A program made the position numbers and the translations under genes. From Shinisaurus crocodilurus (lineage: Eukaryota > Chordata > Lepidosauria > Squamata > Shinisauridae), in assembly GCA_021292165.1 (NCBI GenBank), contig CM037876.1, positions 316,786,776 through 316,850,775 of the forward strand: a stretch of DNA of 64,000 nucleotides. The letters are read 5' to 3'. The stretch's first letter is position 1, and the number at the start of each line of letters is the position of its first letter. Below are positions 43,123 to 53,370 of the stretch, piece by piece. The notes below the pieces were generated by a model. It searched no databases, was not told the origin of the DNA, and worked only from the letters and a program-made list of their open reading frames with translations.

Positions 43123-43807
43123 CAGGGATGTTGAAGAGTCCTTGGTCTCGAGTCACGAGTCGAGTCACGAGTCTTTGGACCTGAGTTTCGAGTCCGAGTC
43201 CGAGTCCTTGGTCCAAAATTGTGACTCACGAGTCACGAGTCACTCCCAAAGCTGACTCCACGAGTCCCTATTAAAATCAATGGGGGGTTTTCCCAACAAA
43301 ATAAGGCTACTTCAGATGTGTGGCTTAAATAAATTCTAGGCACAAGTGTGCCTTTTTATTTCAAAACTCTGCAACTGATTTTGGCAAGAACAGACCAGGC
43401 TGACAAACCCAAAATAACCAGACAGGCAGAGGAGGCAGGGAACCCCAAAACAGGCAGGCAGAGGCCTTTGTCTTGGACAATTCAAACTGTGGAACTGGTT
43501 AAGAAGAGACCAGGCAGGCAGAGGAGGCAGGGAACCCCAAACAGGCAGGCAGAGGCAGCCAAACCCAAAATGTCTGAAAGGTTGCATTTTAGGAAAATGA
43601 TTTTAAAAAATAAACTTGCTGTACTTCCTAAAACCTATCCATGTTGCATTAGAGGAACACGATTTTGGAACACGAGTCCTTGGTCTCGAGTCCCGAGTCG
43701 AGTCTCGAGTCCCATTAAAAATATTGGGACTTGAGTCCGAGTCGAGTCAGAGGGGGGACTCAGTCCGACTCACGAGTCGAGTCCTGGAGTCCGAGTCCCC
43801 ATCCCTG
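43123..43807 (+). mobile_element. GAGTC-rich hAT-like element, copy D
   Basis: The ends are CAGGGATG and CATCCCTG, with a perfect target duplication GGCTGTTC at 43115-43122 and 43808-43815. The layout is as in copy A: 5' GAGTC block, AT-rich stretch, two 'gaccaggcaggcagaggagg'-type segments, 3' GAGTC block. It lacks the internal second CAGGGATG of copies A and E. A TGACTCA word is at 43222-43228. Confidence 0.9.
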
Positions 43808-44075
43808 GGCTGTTCTAGGGGATGCTTTGCCAGCCAAACGAAGGCCCTCTCTCCTTTGAGACCACTGCCGGTCGGGTTCTATTACAAAATAAACTGACAC
43901 ATAACATGTGGGAAGAAGGCTCAGGCCACCATGTGTAATGGCACTGCGTTATGGGGTGGGGAGGGACTTGAGCAGTGGTCTCCAGTGTTAGAATAAGACA
44001 AGTGTGTCCCTCATTTCATCTGTGAAACGATGGGGGGCACAGAATGGAATATATATGTGGAGAGAAAGCCTAACT

Positions 44076-44196
44076 CAGTGTTCTCCAACCTTGGGTCCCC
44101 AGATGCTTTTCGCCTACAACTCCCAGCATGCCCCAGCCAGCTATGCTGGGAGTTGTAGGCGAAAAACATCTGGGGACCCAAGGTTGGAGAACACTG
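44076..44196. mobile_element. Palindromic hAT MITE, CAGTGTTCTCC family, copy 3
   Basis: It starts CAGTGTTCTCCAACC and ends GGTTGGAGAACACTG. The target duplication GCCTAACT is exact at 44068-44075 and 44197-44204. Both arms carry GCCTACAACTCCCAGCATGC or its near match. Confidence 0.9.
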
Positions 44197-44204
44197 GCCT
44201 AACT

Positions 44205-45134
44205 GGACACATAAACCCCCCTTCCTCCGCCGCCTGCCAGGGCAGGGAGGCTCAGTTCCGACATTGGCTACATTTGCATTCACCTCAATGGGACACATCT
44301 GCATTTACCCCAATGGTTCCCCTCCAGCAGTCTCAAAGAGCTGCCGAGTACCCACAAGCACCCGAGGGGCGCCATGACCCCTGCTGGGCAGAACCAGTTC
44401 AGCCTGTCATCAGAAGAGGAGGAGGGGGCAAGGGAGGGCTTGCATTTGCTACTCACCTCGAGCCTTTGGGATGGGGTGGGTTACAAGTCAAAAGCTATCC
44501 AGCAATCAGTTCTGGGACTGTATACTATAATCTGCACCTGGACTCTGCTCTTGGAGATCCATACTGCATCCACCGCATTGAGATTTGCTTCTGTTTAAAG
44601 ACCTCTTCCTTAGGCAGGCAGGCAGTCTCGGCTGTTTTACTGTGTTATACTGCGGTATCCCCCACTGCAAAACCTGTTGCTGATGTTTCCTGGCCAGGCC
44701 TGTCCATGACTGAGACATGGAAGATGATAGAATAATGAACTGGGTGGGGGTAGGCTTCACAGGCACCCCCCCCCAACACTGCATGCAGCTGGTGGTGTCT
44801 CACAGACATCTCTGCCTTGCCCTCGAGGTAATTCACGTTCCTCAGGCATTGGATGTGAAGTTTGCATTTTATATTCCTCACCATTTGGGGGCAGTTCAAT
44901 TTACATAAACATGAGAGACCATTTAAGTTTTGGAAATGAAGTTATTGCTTCCCCCCCCCCAACCCCCTCGCACTTCGTATTCCCATTACTCATCTTTATG
45001 GTGGGAAGATGAAAAGGTCAAGAGTCATAAATACGCCAGCAGAAGGGAAAGGGCTCGGATCCCCGGCTGCCCTTAAGCGTGCCTGTCACGCGTTTTAAGA
45101 GCATCCGGAGGGATGGCTCTCCCACCTCGGGCTC
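44205..45134. other. Unassigned stretch with one shared segment
   Basis: 44325-44410 resembles 35540-35610 ('cagtctcaaagagctgccga', 'ctgctgggcagaa'). The rest, with poly-C runs near 44766 and 44952, is unassigned. Confidence 0.3.
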
Positions 45135-45485
45135 GGGTGGCCACGTGTCCTTTGACACAGGACCACGGTTTGCCTGGAGGCATCCTCTCTTTGAAGGGCT
45201 GTTCAATCCAAGTCCAGTTTCAAGACAAAGGACCATGAAAAACGTGGCCCATCCAGAGTTTGCGACACCCGCAGAGCAGGCTGAGCAAACAGGCACACGG
45301 TGGCCACCTGCTCGCACTCATCCGCACAGCGGTGAGATTTCCTGAGCTTCTATTCAAATTAATTATTATTTCTCAGAGTGCATCTATACATTTCAATTAG
45401 TGTACACAAATTATATGCAAACGTGCGGCCTCTTTTGTCCCCTCTTTCTGGTGATGCATTTCCACTTTTTAAGTGGCCACCCTGC
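45135..45485 (+). mobile_element. hAT-like element, GGTGGCCA family, copy 3
   Basis: The inverted ends CGGGTGGCCACG and GTGGCCACCCTG are retained. The interior shares 'ctctttgaagggctgttcaa', 'tgcggcctcttttgtcccct' and 'ggtgatgcatttcc' with 24653-24954. Target duplication is not clear. Confidence 0.65.
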
Positions 45486-45540
45486 CTCTGGCCCTGGAAG
45501 CATCTCAGAGGTCTCAAGCAGGCCGAGAAGGGGGAGTCAT

Positions 45541-46160
45541 CATCATCAGGCGATCACTCGTGACCGAGTAAGATTGTCTTCCTGGATAAAAGGAGGAAAT
45601 TCTAAAGAAGATTGTGTAGACTCTAGCGATGGGTCCGTAAGTGACTGTGGAGGCCAATTCTAGATCCACACAGCTTCCCACAGTGAGGACACAGGTTACC
45701 AGATAGAAGATGGTCCTGTAAAGGATTCATTTGACGTGCTTTTCGCTTAGCACGTTTCTCCCTTTCACCTTGCACTCGGGCTTCTTCAAAGTCCACGGAA
45801 CCTTTGTGAAAGGCCAACCTCCATTTAGATCGTTCATGGGCCAGAGCTTCCCAGTTTTCGATGTTTATATTGCATTTTTTTTAGATTAGCCTTATGAACA
45901 TCTTTAAACCTCTTATATTGACCACCGATATTCCGCTTTCCATCCTTGAGTTGGGAATAAAGTAACTGCTTTGGGAGACGGCAGTCAGGCATTCGAACAA
46001 CATGACCGGTCCACTGAAGTTGGCGTTGAAGGATCATTTTTTCAATGCTAGTAGTCTTTGCTTCTTCCAGTACACTGACATTTGTTCGTCTATCTTCCCA
46101 AGTAATTCGCAGGATTTTCCGGAGGCAACGTTGATGAAACCTTTCAAGGAGGTGGAAGTG
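45541..46160 (-). mobile_element. LINE 3' fragment with C2H2-like tail, copy 3 (antisense)
   Basis: Two minus-strand frames together cover the C-terminal part. 45834-46220 has LLERFHQRCLRKILRITWED, VSVLEEAKTTSIEKMILQRQ and WTGHVVRMPDCRLPKQLLY. 45623-45817 has the KRAKRKARQ stretch and CPHCGKLCG...HSHLRTH. They are separated by a frameshift at a T-run near 45878, where the other copies keep the frame through an A-run. The first 20 or so codons of the left frame are not LINE, so the 5' truncation is near 46160. Confidence 0.8.
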
Positions 46161-46922
46161 ACCATGCGACATGGCTGGGACCTCTGCAGCATCACCAGCC
46201 TGGCACGGGCAGTGGGGCACAACGGTCCCTGGGATGCAATCTCATCTCAGACACGAGGAGAAACCTGCTGGCAGAAAGAGCAGTTCAGCCGTGGAGGCCA
46301 TCACCTGAGCTGGAGCGCCCCTTCATGCGATGGGGCAGGTGTCTGGTGGGGACGCTGTCGCCTTGGAACTCCTGCAAGGAGGTTGATCAAGGTGGCTTAT
46401 AAGGCACCCTCCAAATCTAGGATGCCACGAATGAGCAACACGAGGACAGATCTCATCTGCCAGAGATGTTGCCCATAAAGACACTGGGCTCCCCCTATGT
46501 AAAGACACTGGGCTCTCCCCCTAAGGTGTGGGGAGAGATGGCCTGCAAGGAAAGCTCAGACTCAGAGAGAATGAGCAGCCAGTATTTGGGGGAGTCTTTC
46601 TCTCCTCTTGGGAAGGACAGTCCTGTGGATTCTTCAAGCCCATGCCAAGGTCCATCGAAACTGAAAAGCCAGTGCAAAGCCAGTGAGTTGAGGGAGGGGG
46701 GACCGCCAGTGGGGTTGGGGGTGGAAAGCTCACGCAGGACCCAGAGACAGGGGGTGCTCAAGGAAGATCCTGAGGACACCTGGAGATGGAGGCTAAGCTA
46801 AGTCCTGTGAGGCTGAAGAGTTGGGGCAGCAGCATTCAGTTCCCACCTTCGTTGCTCATGTGCAGGCTTCATCAAGGAGCAAGCACAAAACAAATTGATG
46901 CAGTTGCCATCCTTGATTTTTA
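46161..46922. other. Unassigned stretch
   Basis: Frames of 94-158 codons on both strands lack motifs. Nothing recognised. Confidence 0.3.
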
Positions 46923-46923
46923 A

Positions 46924-47010
<87 letters not shown>

Positions 47011-47018
47011 TACTATTA
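46923..47018. repeat. (AAT)n switching to (ATT)n
   Basis: About 13 AAT units run into about 16 ATT units, so the tract is a large simple-sequence palindrome. Confidence 0.9.
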
Positions 47019-47689
47019 AAAGCTTTAACACTTCGAGCTTGATGAACAAATTCTGGGATGTCCTGTGGTGACTCCGTCCAAACTAACCAAAACTAACTGA
47101 TTTTACTGGTTAGTTCAAATCACGTTCTTGTGAAATTCAGGCACACAGACACAGCCCGTGTGACCTTCGAATCGTCAAAGCTCCCTCGATCACTGTCTAC
47201 GTGGCCAATGAACATGCTGCTGGCTGGGGATTCTGGGAGTTGCAGTCCCACACCTTTGGAGCGCACAAGGCTGGGGAAAGCACACGCCATGCCGGCACAA
47301 TGTAATGCACAATCCTGTCACTGGGCCCTGTGTTCTGTCCCTCGCCACACCGACACACGGCACACCACCTATTACTTCTTCAACCAGCCGGCTAGAATGT
47401 TGGAGCATGCTTGCAAACATTTGAACGCAACCAGTTTCAACGTGGCATTAAAGAACTCATTGCCAGGTCCCACAGATTCTGTTATGGTTATGGAATGTAC
47501 TCATGGCGGCTCGCTTCTGGGGTGTGTGGGTTGGGTCCTGTTTATTGGTTTGTTGGGAGGGTTGTGGAAGATATGCCTGTTGTGATGAGGCAGACACACA
47601 CCCCAGCAGCCCCACTGAAAAAAATCCAGCTGGTGAAGCTACTGGTTGTAGGCCCTTTCCCACAACCACCGACGGTTGGGTGGTATCCC

Positions 47690-47925
47690 AGCTTTTGTGC
47701 AGTTTTTTCTCCCCATACTCAAAGTTTGAAAATGCTTCTCCAAAGGCTCCATTAGTTACTGGCAATAAGAGCTTTAAGCTACGATATGATGGTATTTTTG
47801 GTATTTTGTTCCTGCTCCTTTGCCTGTGGCCCTGCCCACCACTGCAATGTGACACACACACGCCCAGATGCTTCTCCACACTGGAATTCAGCCCTAGTTC
47901 TGCACCCCTGCTGTATGGAACGGTT
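47690..47925 (-). mobile_element. hAT-like repeat (antisense)
   Basis: On the minus strand the right end reads AGCAGGGGTGCAGAACTAG, like the CAGGGGTGCGGAACC start at 55033. The remainder, 'ggcaataagagctttaagct', matches the AGCTTAAAGCTCTTACTGCC stretch near 55160 in antisense. Confidence 0.55.
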
Positions 47926-47989
47926 GGTCAATCCCCATTTCAAGATTACCCGATTTCTGCATGGGTTAGAGGGAGGATTCAAAACAGAG

Positions 47990-48290
47990 ATGGGAGAAGC
48001 AGGGGTGTTTGAGCTCACCGAAATTCTCCAAACTTCACTGCAAAGCTCAGTTCAGCTCACTCCCGGTCTCGGTCGCAACCTGTTTTCAGTTCATTCAAAT
48101 GGGAAAAGGTCCCCCCCCCCCAAAAAAAATTGTGCATTTTTGAAGTTGTGCATTTTGTGAACGTGAATGCAAGTTGGGGAATTTTTCAAACATTTTCAGA
48201 GAACGTGAGCTCCCATTTGTGTTTGGGCTTGCAAACAGGGCATTTCAAGTGACTCTGCAAACTGAAGTGAAATTCTTATACACCCTTAAT
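47990..48290. repeat. AT-rich dispersed repeat copy
   Basis: 'gagctcaccgaaattctcca', 'gcaaagctcagttcagctca' and 'gtgaacgtgaatgcaagttg' place it in the AT-rich family, in inverted order relative to 11395-11880. Confidence 0.5.
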
Positions 48291-48424
48291 TCAGAATTGC
48301 TGCCAATCTGACCAAGTAAATCATACACTCTTCAGTTCTGTGCACTGGATCTCTGTGTAATCTCAACTTCAAGGGTCTAGTCCTCCTCATTGCTTTGAGC
48401 TTGTGAACTTTCTATCCCTGAGTT

Positions 48425-48588
48425 TCATAGTTCATAGAGTTGGAAGGGGCCTGCAAGGCTATCGAGTCCAACCCCCTGAGCAGTGCAGGAAACTAGAGGA
48501 GGGGGTCTCCCATCCAAGTAACAACCAGGCTTGACCCTGCTTAGCTTTCCACACTCAGACAAGCTGCGCCAGCGTAAACCACAGGCCT
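48425..48588 (-). mobile_element. 5S rRNA/CR1 chimeric SINE, copy 2 (antisense)
   Basis: On the minus strand: GCCTGTGGTTTACGCTGGC, then TGTGGAAAGCTAAGCAGGGT, AAGCCTGGTTGTTACTTGGA, GGGAGACC, and then the CR1 3' end 'ggggttggactcgatagcct'. It has the same 5S-to-CR1 junction as 21930-22085, so both derive from one chimeric master. Its 5S-side end adjoins the mariner MITE at 48592. Confidence 0.8.
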
Positions 48589-48591
48589 GTA

Positions 48592-48841
48592 CAGTCATGC
48601 CTTGGATTAAGAGCATAATCCGTTCCGGAAACGTGCTTGTAATCCAAAACACTCTTATATCAAAACAAAATCCCCCCAAAAAAATTTGTACAGAGATTTT
48701 TAATTTGAGCCATACTACAGTACTTGTATTGCAAGACGTCGCTTGTATATCAAGTAAAAAAAAATTAAATAAATATTTAAAAATTTGCTTGTCTTGCAAA
48801 ACGCTCTCAAACCAAGTTACTTGCAATCCGAGGTATTACTG
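48592..48841. mobile_element. Tc1/mariner-type MITE, copy 2
   Basis: The left end is CAGTCATGCCTTGGATT and the right end GAGGTATTACTG, with TA on both sides (48590-48591 and 48842-48843). The arms share 'gttccggaaacgtgcttgta', 'tcttgcaaaacgctctcaaa' with copy 1. The centre is AT-rich. No transposase. Confidence 0.8.
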
Positions 48842-49136
48842 TATATTCTAACTGTGTTGACTGTTCAATGCCACCTGGATGATTGCTTGCAAAAAGAAAG
48901 GGGGTTATGTAAGAGCACGAAATGACCACAATTGTCTTGTTTCTGCAGCACAGGATAAAAGACGCTTCAAATAAATCTGAACTAAATTGGCTTAATGGAA
49001 CAAATTGCAGTACACAAATGCATTTCCCGGAGCATTCAAAGAGACTTTTTTGAACCAAGATCATTCAAAATCTTTGCTTAGCAAATTGAATCATGACATT
49101 GAAGAAGCTTCATGCATCGCCCCCCCCCCCATTTTT
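48842..49136. other. Unassigned stretch
   Basis: No recognised repeat apart from a poly-C run near 49121-49130. Confidence 0.3.
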
Positions 49137-49314
49137 ATATAGTTTATTTATTTATTATATTTATACCCCACCTTTTTCCTTGCAAAGAACCCAAGGTGGC
49201 TTACATAATTCTCCTCCTCCTCCTCCTCCTCCTCCTCTCCATTTTACCCTCACAACAACCCTGTGAGGTAGGTTAGGCTGAGAGGCAGTGACTGGCCCAA
49301 TGTCACCCAGTGAG
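49137..49314 (-). mobile_element. tRNA-derived SINE body (antisense), first of the array
   Basis: TTTATTTATT tail, 'ttataccccacctttttcct', a (CTC)n run, 'cctcacaacaaccctgtgag' and 'ggctgagaggcagtgactgg' of the squamate SINE in antisense. Confidence 0.8.
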
Positions 49315-50016
49315 TTTCATGCTTTTCATTGTAATTTTTCAGAAACACATTCTATGTTTTGTGTAGTGCTCTTTTATTTATTGATTTATTGATTGATTTA
49401 TTATTATATTTATACCCCACCTTTTTTCCTGCAAAGAACCCAAGGCAGCTTACATAGTCCTTTTGCTCCTCTCCATTTTATCCTCACAACAACCCTGTAA
49501 GGTAGGTTAGGCTGAGAGGCAGTGACTGGCCCAAAGTCACCCAGTGAGTTTCATGCTTTTCATTGTAATTTTTCAGAAACACATTCTATGTTTTGTGTAG
49601 TGCTCTTTTATTTATTGATTTATTGATTGATTTATTATTATATTTATACCCCACCTTTTTTCCTGCAAAGAACCCAAGGCAGCTTACATAGTCCTTTTGC
49701 TCCTCTCCATTTTATCCTCACAACAACCGTGTGAGGTAGGTTAGGCTGAGAGGCAGTGACTGGCCCAATGTCACCCAGTGAGTTTCATGCTTTTCATTGT
49801 AATTTTTCAGAAACACATTCTATGTTTTGTGTAGTGCTCTTTTATTTATTGATTTATTGATTGATTTATTATTATATTTATACCCCACCTTTTTTCCTGC
49901 AAGGAACCCAAGGCAGCTTACATAGTCCTTTTGCTCCTCTCCATTTTATCCTCACAACAACCCTGTGAGGTAGGTTAGGCTGAGAGGCAGTGACTGGCCC
50001 AAAGTCACCCAGTGAG
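49315..50016 (-). repeat. Three tandem 234-bp units (linker plus SINE body)
   Basis: Units at 49315-49548, 49549-49782 and 49783-50016. Each begins with a 57-bp non-SINE linker, TTTCATGCTTTTCATTGTAA and on to GTAGTGCTC, followed by the antisense SINE body. The units are nearly identical (single-base differences such as CAATG/AAAGT), pointing to recent tandem amplification. The linker is absent from other SINE copies in the window. Confidence 0.9.
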
Positions 50017-50035
50017 CTTCATGGCCAAGCAGGGA

Positions 50036-50314
50036 ATCATCAGGCGATCACTCGTGACCGAGTAAGATTGTCTTCCGGGATAAAAGGAGGAAATTCTAAA
50101 GAAGATTGTGTAGACTCTAGCGATGGGTCCGTAAGTGACTGTGGAGGCCAATTCTAGATCCACACAGCTTCCCACAGTGAGGACACAGGTTACCAGATAG
50201 AAGATGGTCCTGTAAAGGATTCATTTGACGTGCTTTTCGCTTAGCACGTTTCTCCCTTTCACCTTGCACTCGGGCTTCTTCAAAGTCCATGGAACCCGGA
50301 CTTTGAAGAAGCCC
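50036..50314 (-). mobile_element. LINE 3' fragment, copy 4, inserted in a SINE (antisense)
   Basis: The text from ATCATCAGGCGATCACTCG to 'ttcaaagtccatggaacc' is the antisense C-terminal and 3' end of the C2H2-tailed LINE; the minus frame still has CPHCGKLCG. At its 5' side (right), CGGACTTTGAAGAAGCCC at 50297-50314 repeats the adjoining segment in inverted orientation, as in twin-priming insertions. It splits the SINE between AAGCAGGGA (50027-50035) and AACCCGGATCTCC (50319-50331). Confidence 0.8.
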
Positions 50315-50376
50315 AATAGAACCCGGATCTCCCGAGTCCCAGTCCAACACTCTCACCACTGCGCCACACTGGCTCT
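50315..50376 (-). mobile_element. tRNA SINE head (antisense), split from its body
   Basis: 'aacccggatctcccgagtcc' (B-box side) and 'ccactgcgccacactggctc' (A-box side) are the antisense head of the SINE whose body ends at 50035. Confidence 0.75.
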
Positions 50377-50787
50377 TAATTTTAGAAAGCTCTCTCTCTC
50401 TCTTTCTCTCAGGCCCCAGTGTGGTGTCAACCAGAGTGTGAATTGAATTACGGAGCTCCATCAATGCGGCAGAGGCTGTGAAGATGGCAAACAGGCCATA
50501 GAGTTGTTGGCGGAAGCGTTCCAGTCGGCTGCTTGAGCTTGACATCTTTAATATATAAAACCTTAACATTGTCATGCGCATTACTTATGGGCAGCCCAGT
50601 GAGCTGTTGTTGCTGCTGGGTCTTGCACACCCTCTTTGTGAGAATGGTATGCAGGAAGAGTTACATGTTTCATGTACACAAGTGCAACAAAACCCAGAAG
50701 GCTGCTTCTTTGACACAACGCATTTGTGCGGTGCGATGGGCGAGGGGAGAAGTGAGGGGAAGGGTACAAACCTCTCTTCTGCTGCAC

Positions 50788-50829
<42 letters not shown>

Positions 50830-51566
50830 CGGCCTCCCATTGTATGGTTCCCGGTGTGTGCATACGTGAGCAACTGCGTGAGGTAAATATGGGTCTGGAT
50901 TGATGGTGAGGGAAGCAGCTGGGCGGGGGCAACTATACTACTATAGTAGGAACATGGTGGCTGGAGGAAGGGTTGAGCACCCCCTCTCTGCTTCTCCACT
51001 TCAAAATGCAGCCCCCAACCACAAAGTTGCTTTACCTAGAAGAATCTGGATTTTATTACACAGAATTGTGTGTAACGTGTCATTTAGCCGAACAATGCCT
51101 TTTCTGAAAGAGAGTGTTTTTATAGTGTGAAGGTACACTTGCAGGTTTGCAAGACGGGTGTTTTTGCTATGGACCCCAAACCCCTGGACTCTAGCCTCAA
51201 AAGCAACGCTGCATAATGTCTGCCTGCCTGCCTGCCTCTCTCTCCCTCTCTCTTTCTCTCTCTCTAGAATCTAAAATTATTTTTAAGACTACCTTTAAGG
51301 ACAGAATCCTCTCAAGAGATCCTGTGTATCTCTGAGATGAGCTGGGCTAAATATTCAGTGCAGCAGAGATGCTACCTCGATCTGAGATAACAAGGACCCT
51401 GGTGGTCAGTTCCATGGAGACCTCCCTTTCTGCTCTACCATCGCACCAGACTCAAATCTTACAGGAGTCTGCTAAGAGTCTAGCTGCTAGCATAGATCTG
51501 CATTGGAGCCTGGAGGCTGCTTGGTCCTGGCTATAATTTATTATCTCTCCAAAGCCATAAGGCAAG
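50377..51566. other. Unassigned stretch with (CA)n
   Basis: A (CA)n tract at 50792-50825 and a (CTGC)n/(TC)n tract at about 51211-51266. The flanking frames are extensions of the dinucleotide repeat. No exon was recognised. Confidence 0.35.
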
Positions 51567-51680
51567 GGTGGGGAACATGTGCCCCTCCCCGATGCTGTGG
51601 AACCCCCAGCCAGCATGGCCACCAGTCAGCGATGATGGCAGTTGTAGTCCAACAACATCTGGAAGGCCACAGGTTCTCCA
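51567..51680. mobile_element. hAT-type MITE, partly palindromic
   Basis: It starts GGGTGGGGAACATGTG and ends near CAGGTTCTCCATC. The middle has 'tggcagttgtagtccaacaa' and 'catctggaaggccac', the complement of the 7690-7774 element. Confidence 0.6.
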
Positions 51681-52910
51681 TCTGTGCCACAAGGTCAAGA
51701 AACTTGGGATCACTTTTACATTAAGACTAAGGCTTGCAGGGGTTTGAATGCTCCTCACAATGCCGAACAATCTCTGTGAAGCGGCCAAATACGTACCAGC
51801 TTGCTCTCGCAACGGCCGTCAGTCAATTTCAAGTGGATGATGATCACATTGTAGTACTTGGAGGCTCCTTCCAATCTTGGGTGGCCCTGGCGGTGAAGGG
51901 TCACGTTTTTCATCACTGCTAATCCCACAAGGTCATCCTTCTTTCCAAAAGTGTATTAATATATTATTGACCCCGAAGTGGGTTTTTGCGTGTGTGTTTT
52001 TATGCTTGCCTCTGCCGGATTAAAATCTCAGACAATAATCTCCATCCTGGGGCGGGGGTTGGGGCCCCGCATCCACTTGATGTCCTCCTCCTGGATTATA
52101 CATGAAAAAATGATGCACCCGCGCACTGCCAGGAGAGAGGCAATGGGAAGTTTCAAAACACGATGGCTTCCCCCCCCTAATCCCGTGGCACATCAGAGGA
52201 TCAACTTCTAATTTGATTTGATTCCTCAGAAAATGTTCGGGTTGTCAGAGCCATGCAAGGACTCTGATGTTTACAGCTCTGATCTGCATCAAACAAGAGC
52301 AGAAAGCTTTCTCCACCCCCACCACCTTTGCACGAATCTCTAAAACTATGCATCACATCTTTTAAAATCATGTTTAAACGGAAAGGGAATGTAAAACAGG
52401 ATATAGTGAACGCCAGGGCTGCTACTACCATTCCCTATTGTTTTATCACAGCCACCTGTGTTTTGCACTTCATTTTTCACAATATTTGGCCATTGTTCCT
52501 GTTGTGCGCATGTTTCCTTCTCTTTTGAAAGACGTGGGGAGAAGATGAGGGGAGGAGGAACCCATGTTGAATCAGACGTCACTTGAAGATTACAGGCGGA
52601 ACATCTATTTTTATTTCTTTATTTAAAGTTATTTTTAGGCCACCTTTAAGGGTGGAACCCTGAAAAATTACGAAATGGGGCAGAATATAATAGGAATGCT
52701 TATAACTTCTGCAAGTGGTACAAAGGCAGGCCAGACTGCAAGTAAAGGATGGAGAAGGGTGGGGGTAGCAGTTTGCTGTGAGTAGTGAGATGACGAGCAA
52801 ATCTATATGCAAATCAGGTGGCCCATAATAAATCTGCTATCCTAACTGCATTTTTAACTGACCTAGGCTATGAAGGGAAAAGATACCAGGCTTGTGGAGG
52901 CGGATTTGCA

Positions 52911-52911
<1 letters not shown>
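51681..52911. other. Unassigned stretch
   Basis: AT-leaning sequence without recognised repeat or exon. Confidence 0.3.
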
Positions 52912-52945
<34 letters not shown>

Positions 52946-52987
52946 TTGCATATATTTGCAACTAGATAGATAGATAGATAGATAGAT
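52912..52987. repeat. Compound microsatellite (TC)n(TA)n...(TAGA)n
   Basis: TC repeats run into TA repeats at about 52912-52943, followed by a (TAGA)n tract at 52962-52987. A (CA)n tract follows at 53047-53065. Confidence 0.9.
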
Positions 52988-53370
52988 ATCTCCCACAAGG
53001 GAATACCTCACCTAAATATCCCCTATCCCAACTCTCAGTGCATGTACACACACACACACACACACCCCTTCGATCAAATTTGGAGCTTCCCAACACTGCA
53101 TTTCAGTCTGAGAAGTCCGGAGATAAATCAGACGTTATCCTCTGTCATGGGTAGTTTGGCCCAAAAGCTCAGAGATCTTAGCAACCGTTGCTTATATTGT
53201 CTGACCATCTGAATGTCAAATGCCTATGGACTCTAGCTCAAGTTTTCCCTTCTTCTAAAACCCCACTGCTTGCTTCCAGTCATGAACCAAACAACATTTT
53301 TCCGTAGACTGCCAGGCCTGGTAGCTCCCAAGTCGGAGAGGCAGTCCAGCAAGGGAGGCTATCTGTGGGC

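Noticed and set aside
44004..44735. 243-codon plus-strand open frame
   Set aside because: It runs through the palindromic MITE at 44076-44196 and into unrelated DNA, so it is chance readthrough.
50585..50999. Open frames of 99-117 codons around the (CA)n tract
   Set aside because: They are extended by the dinucleotide repeat, which is open in several phases.
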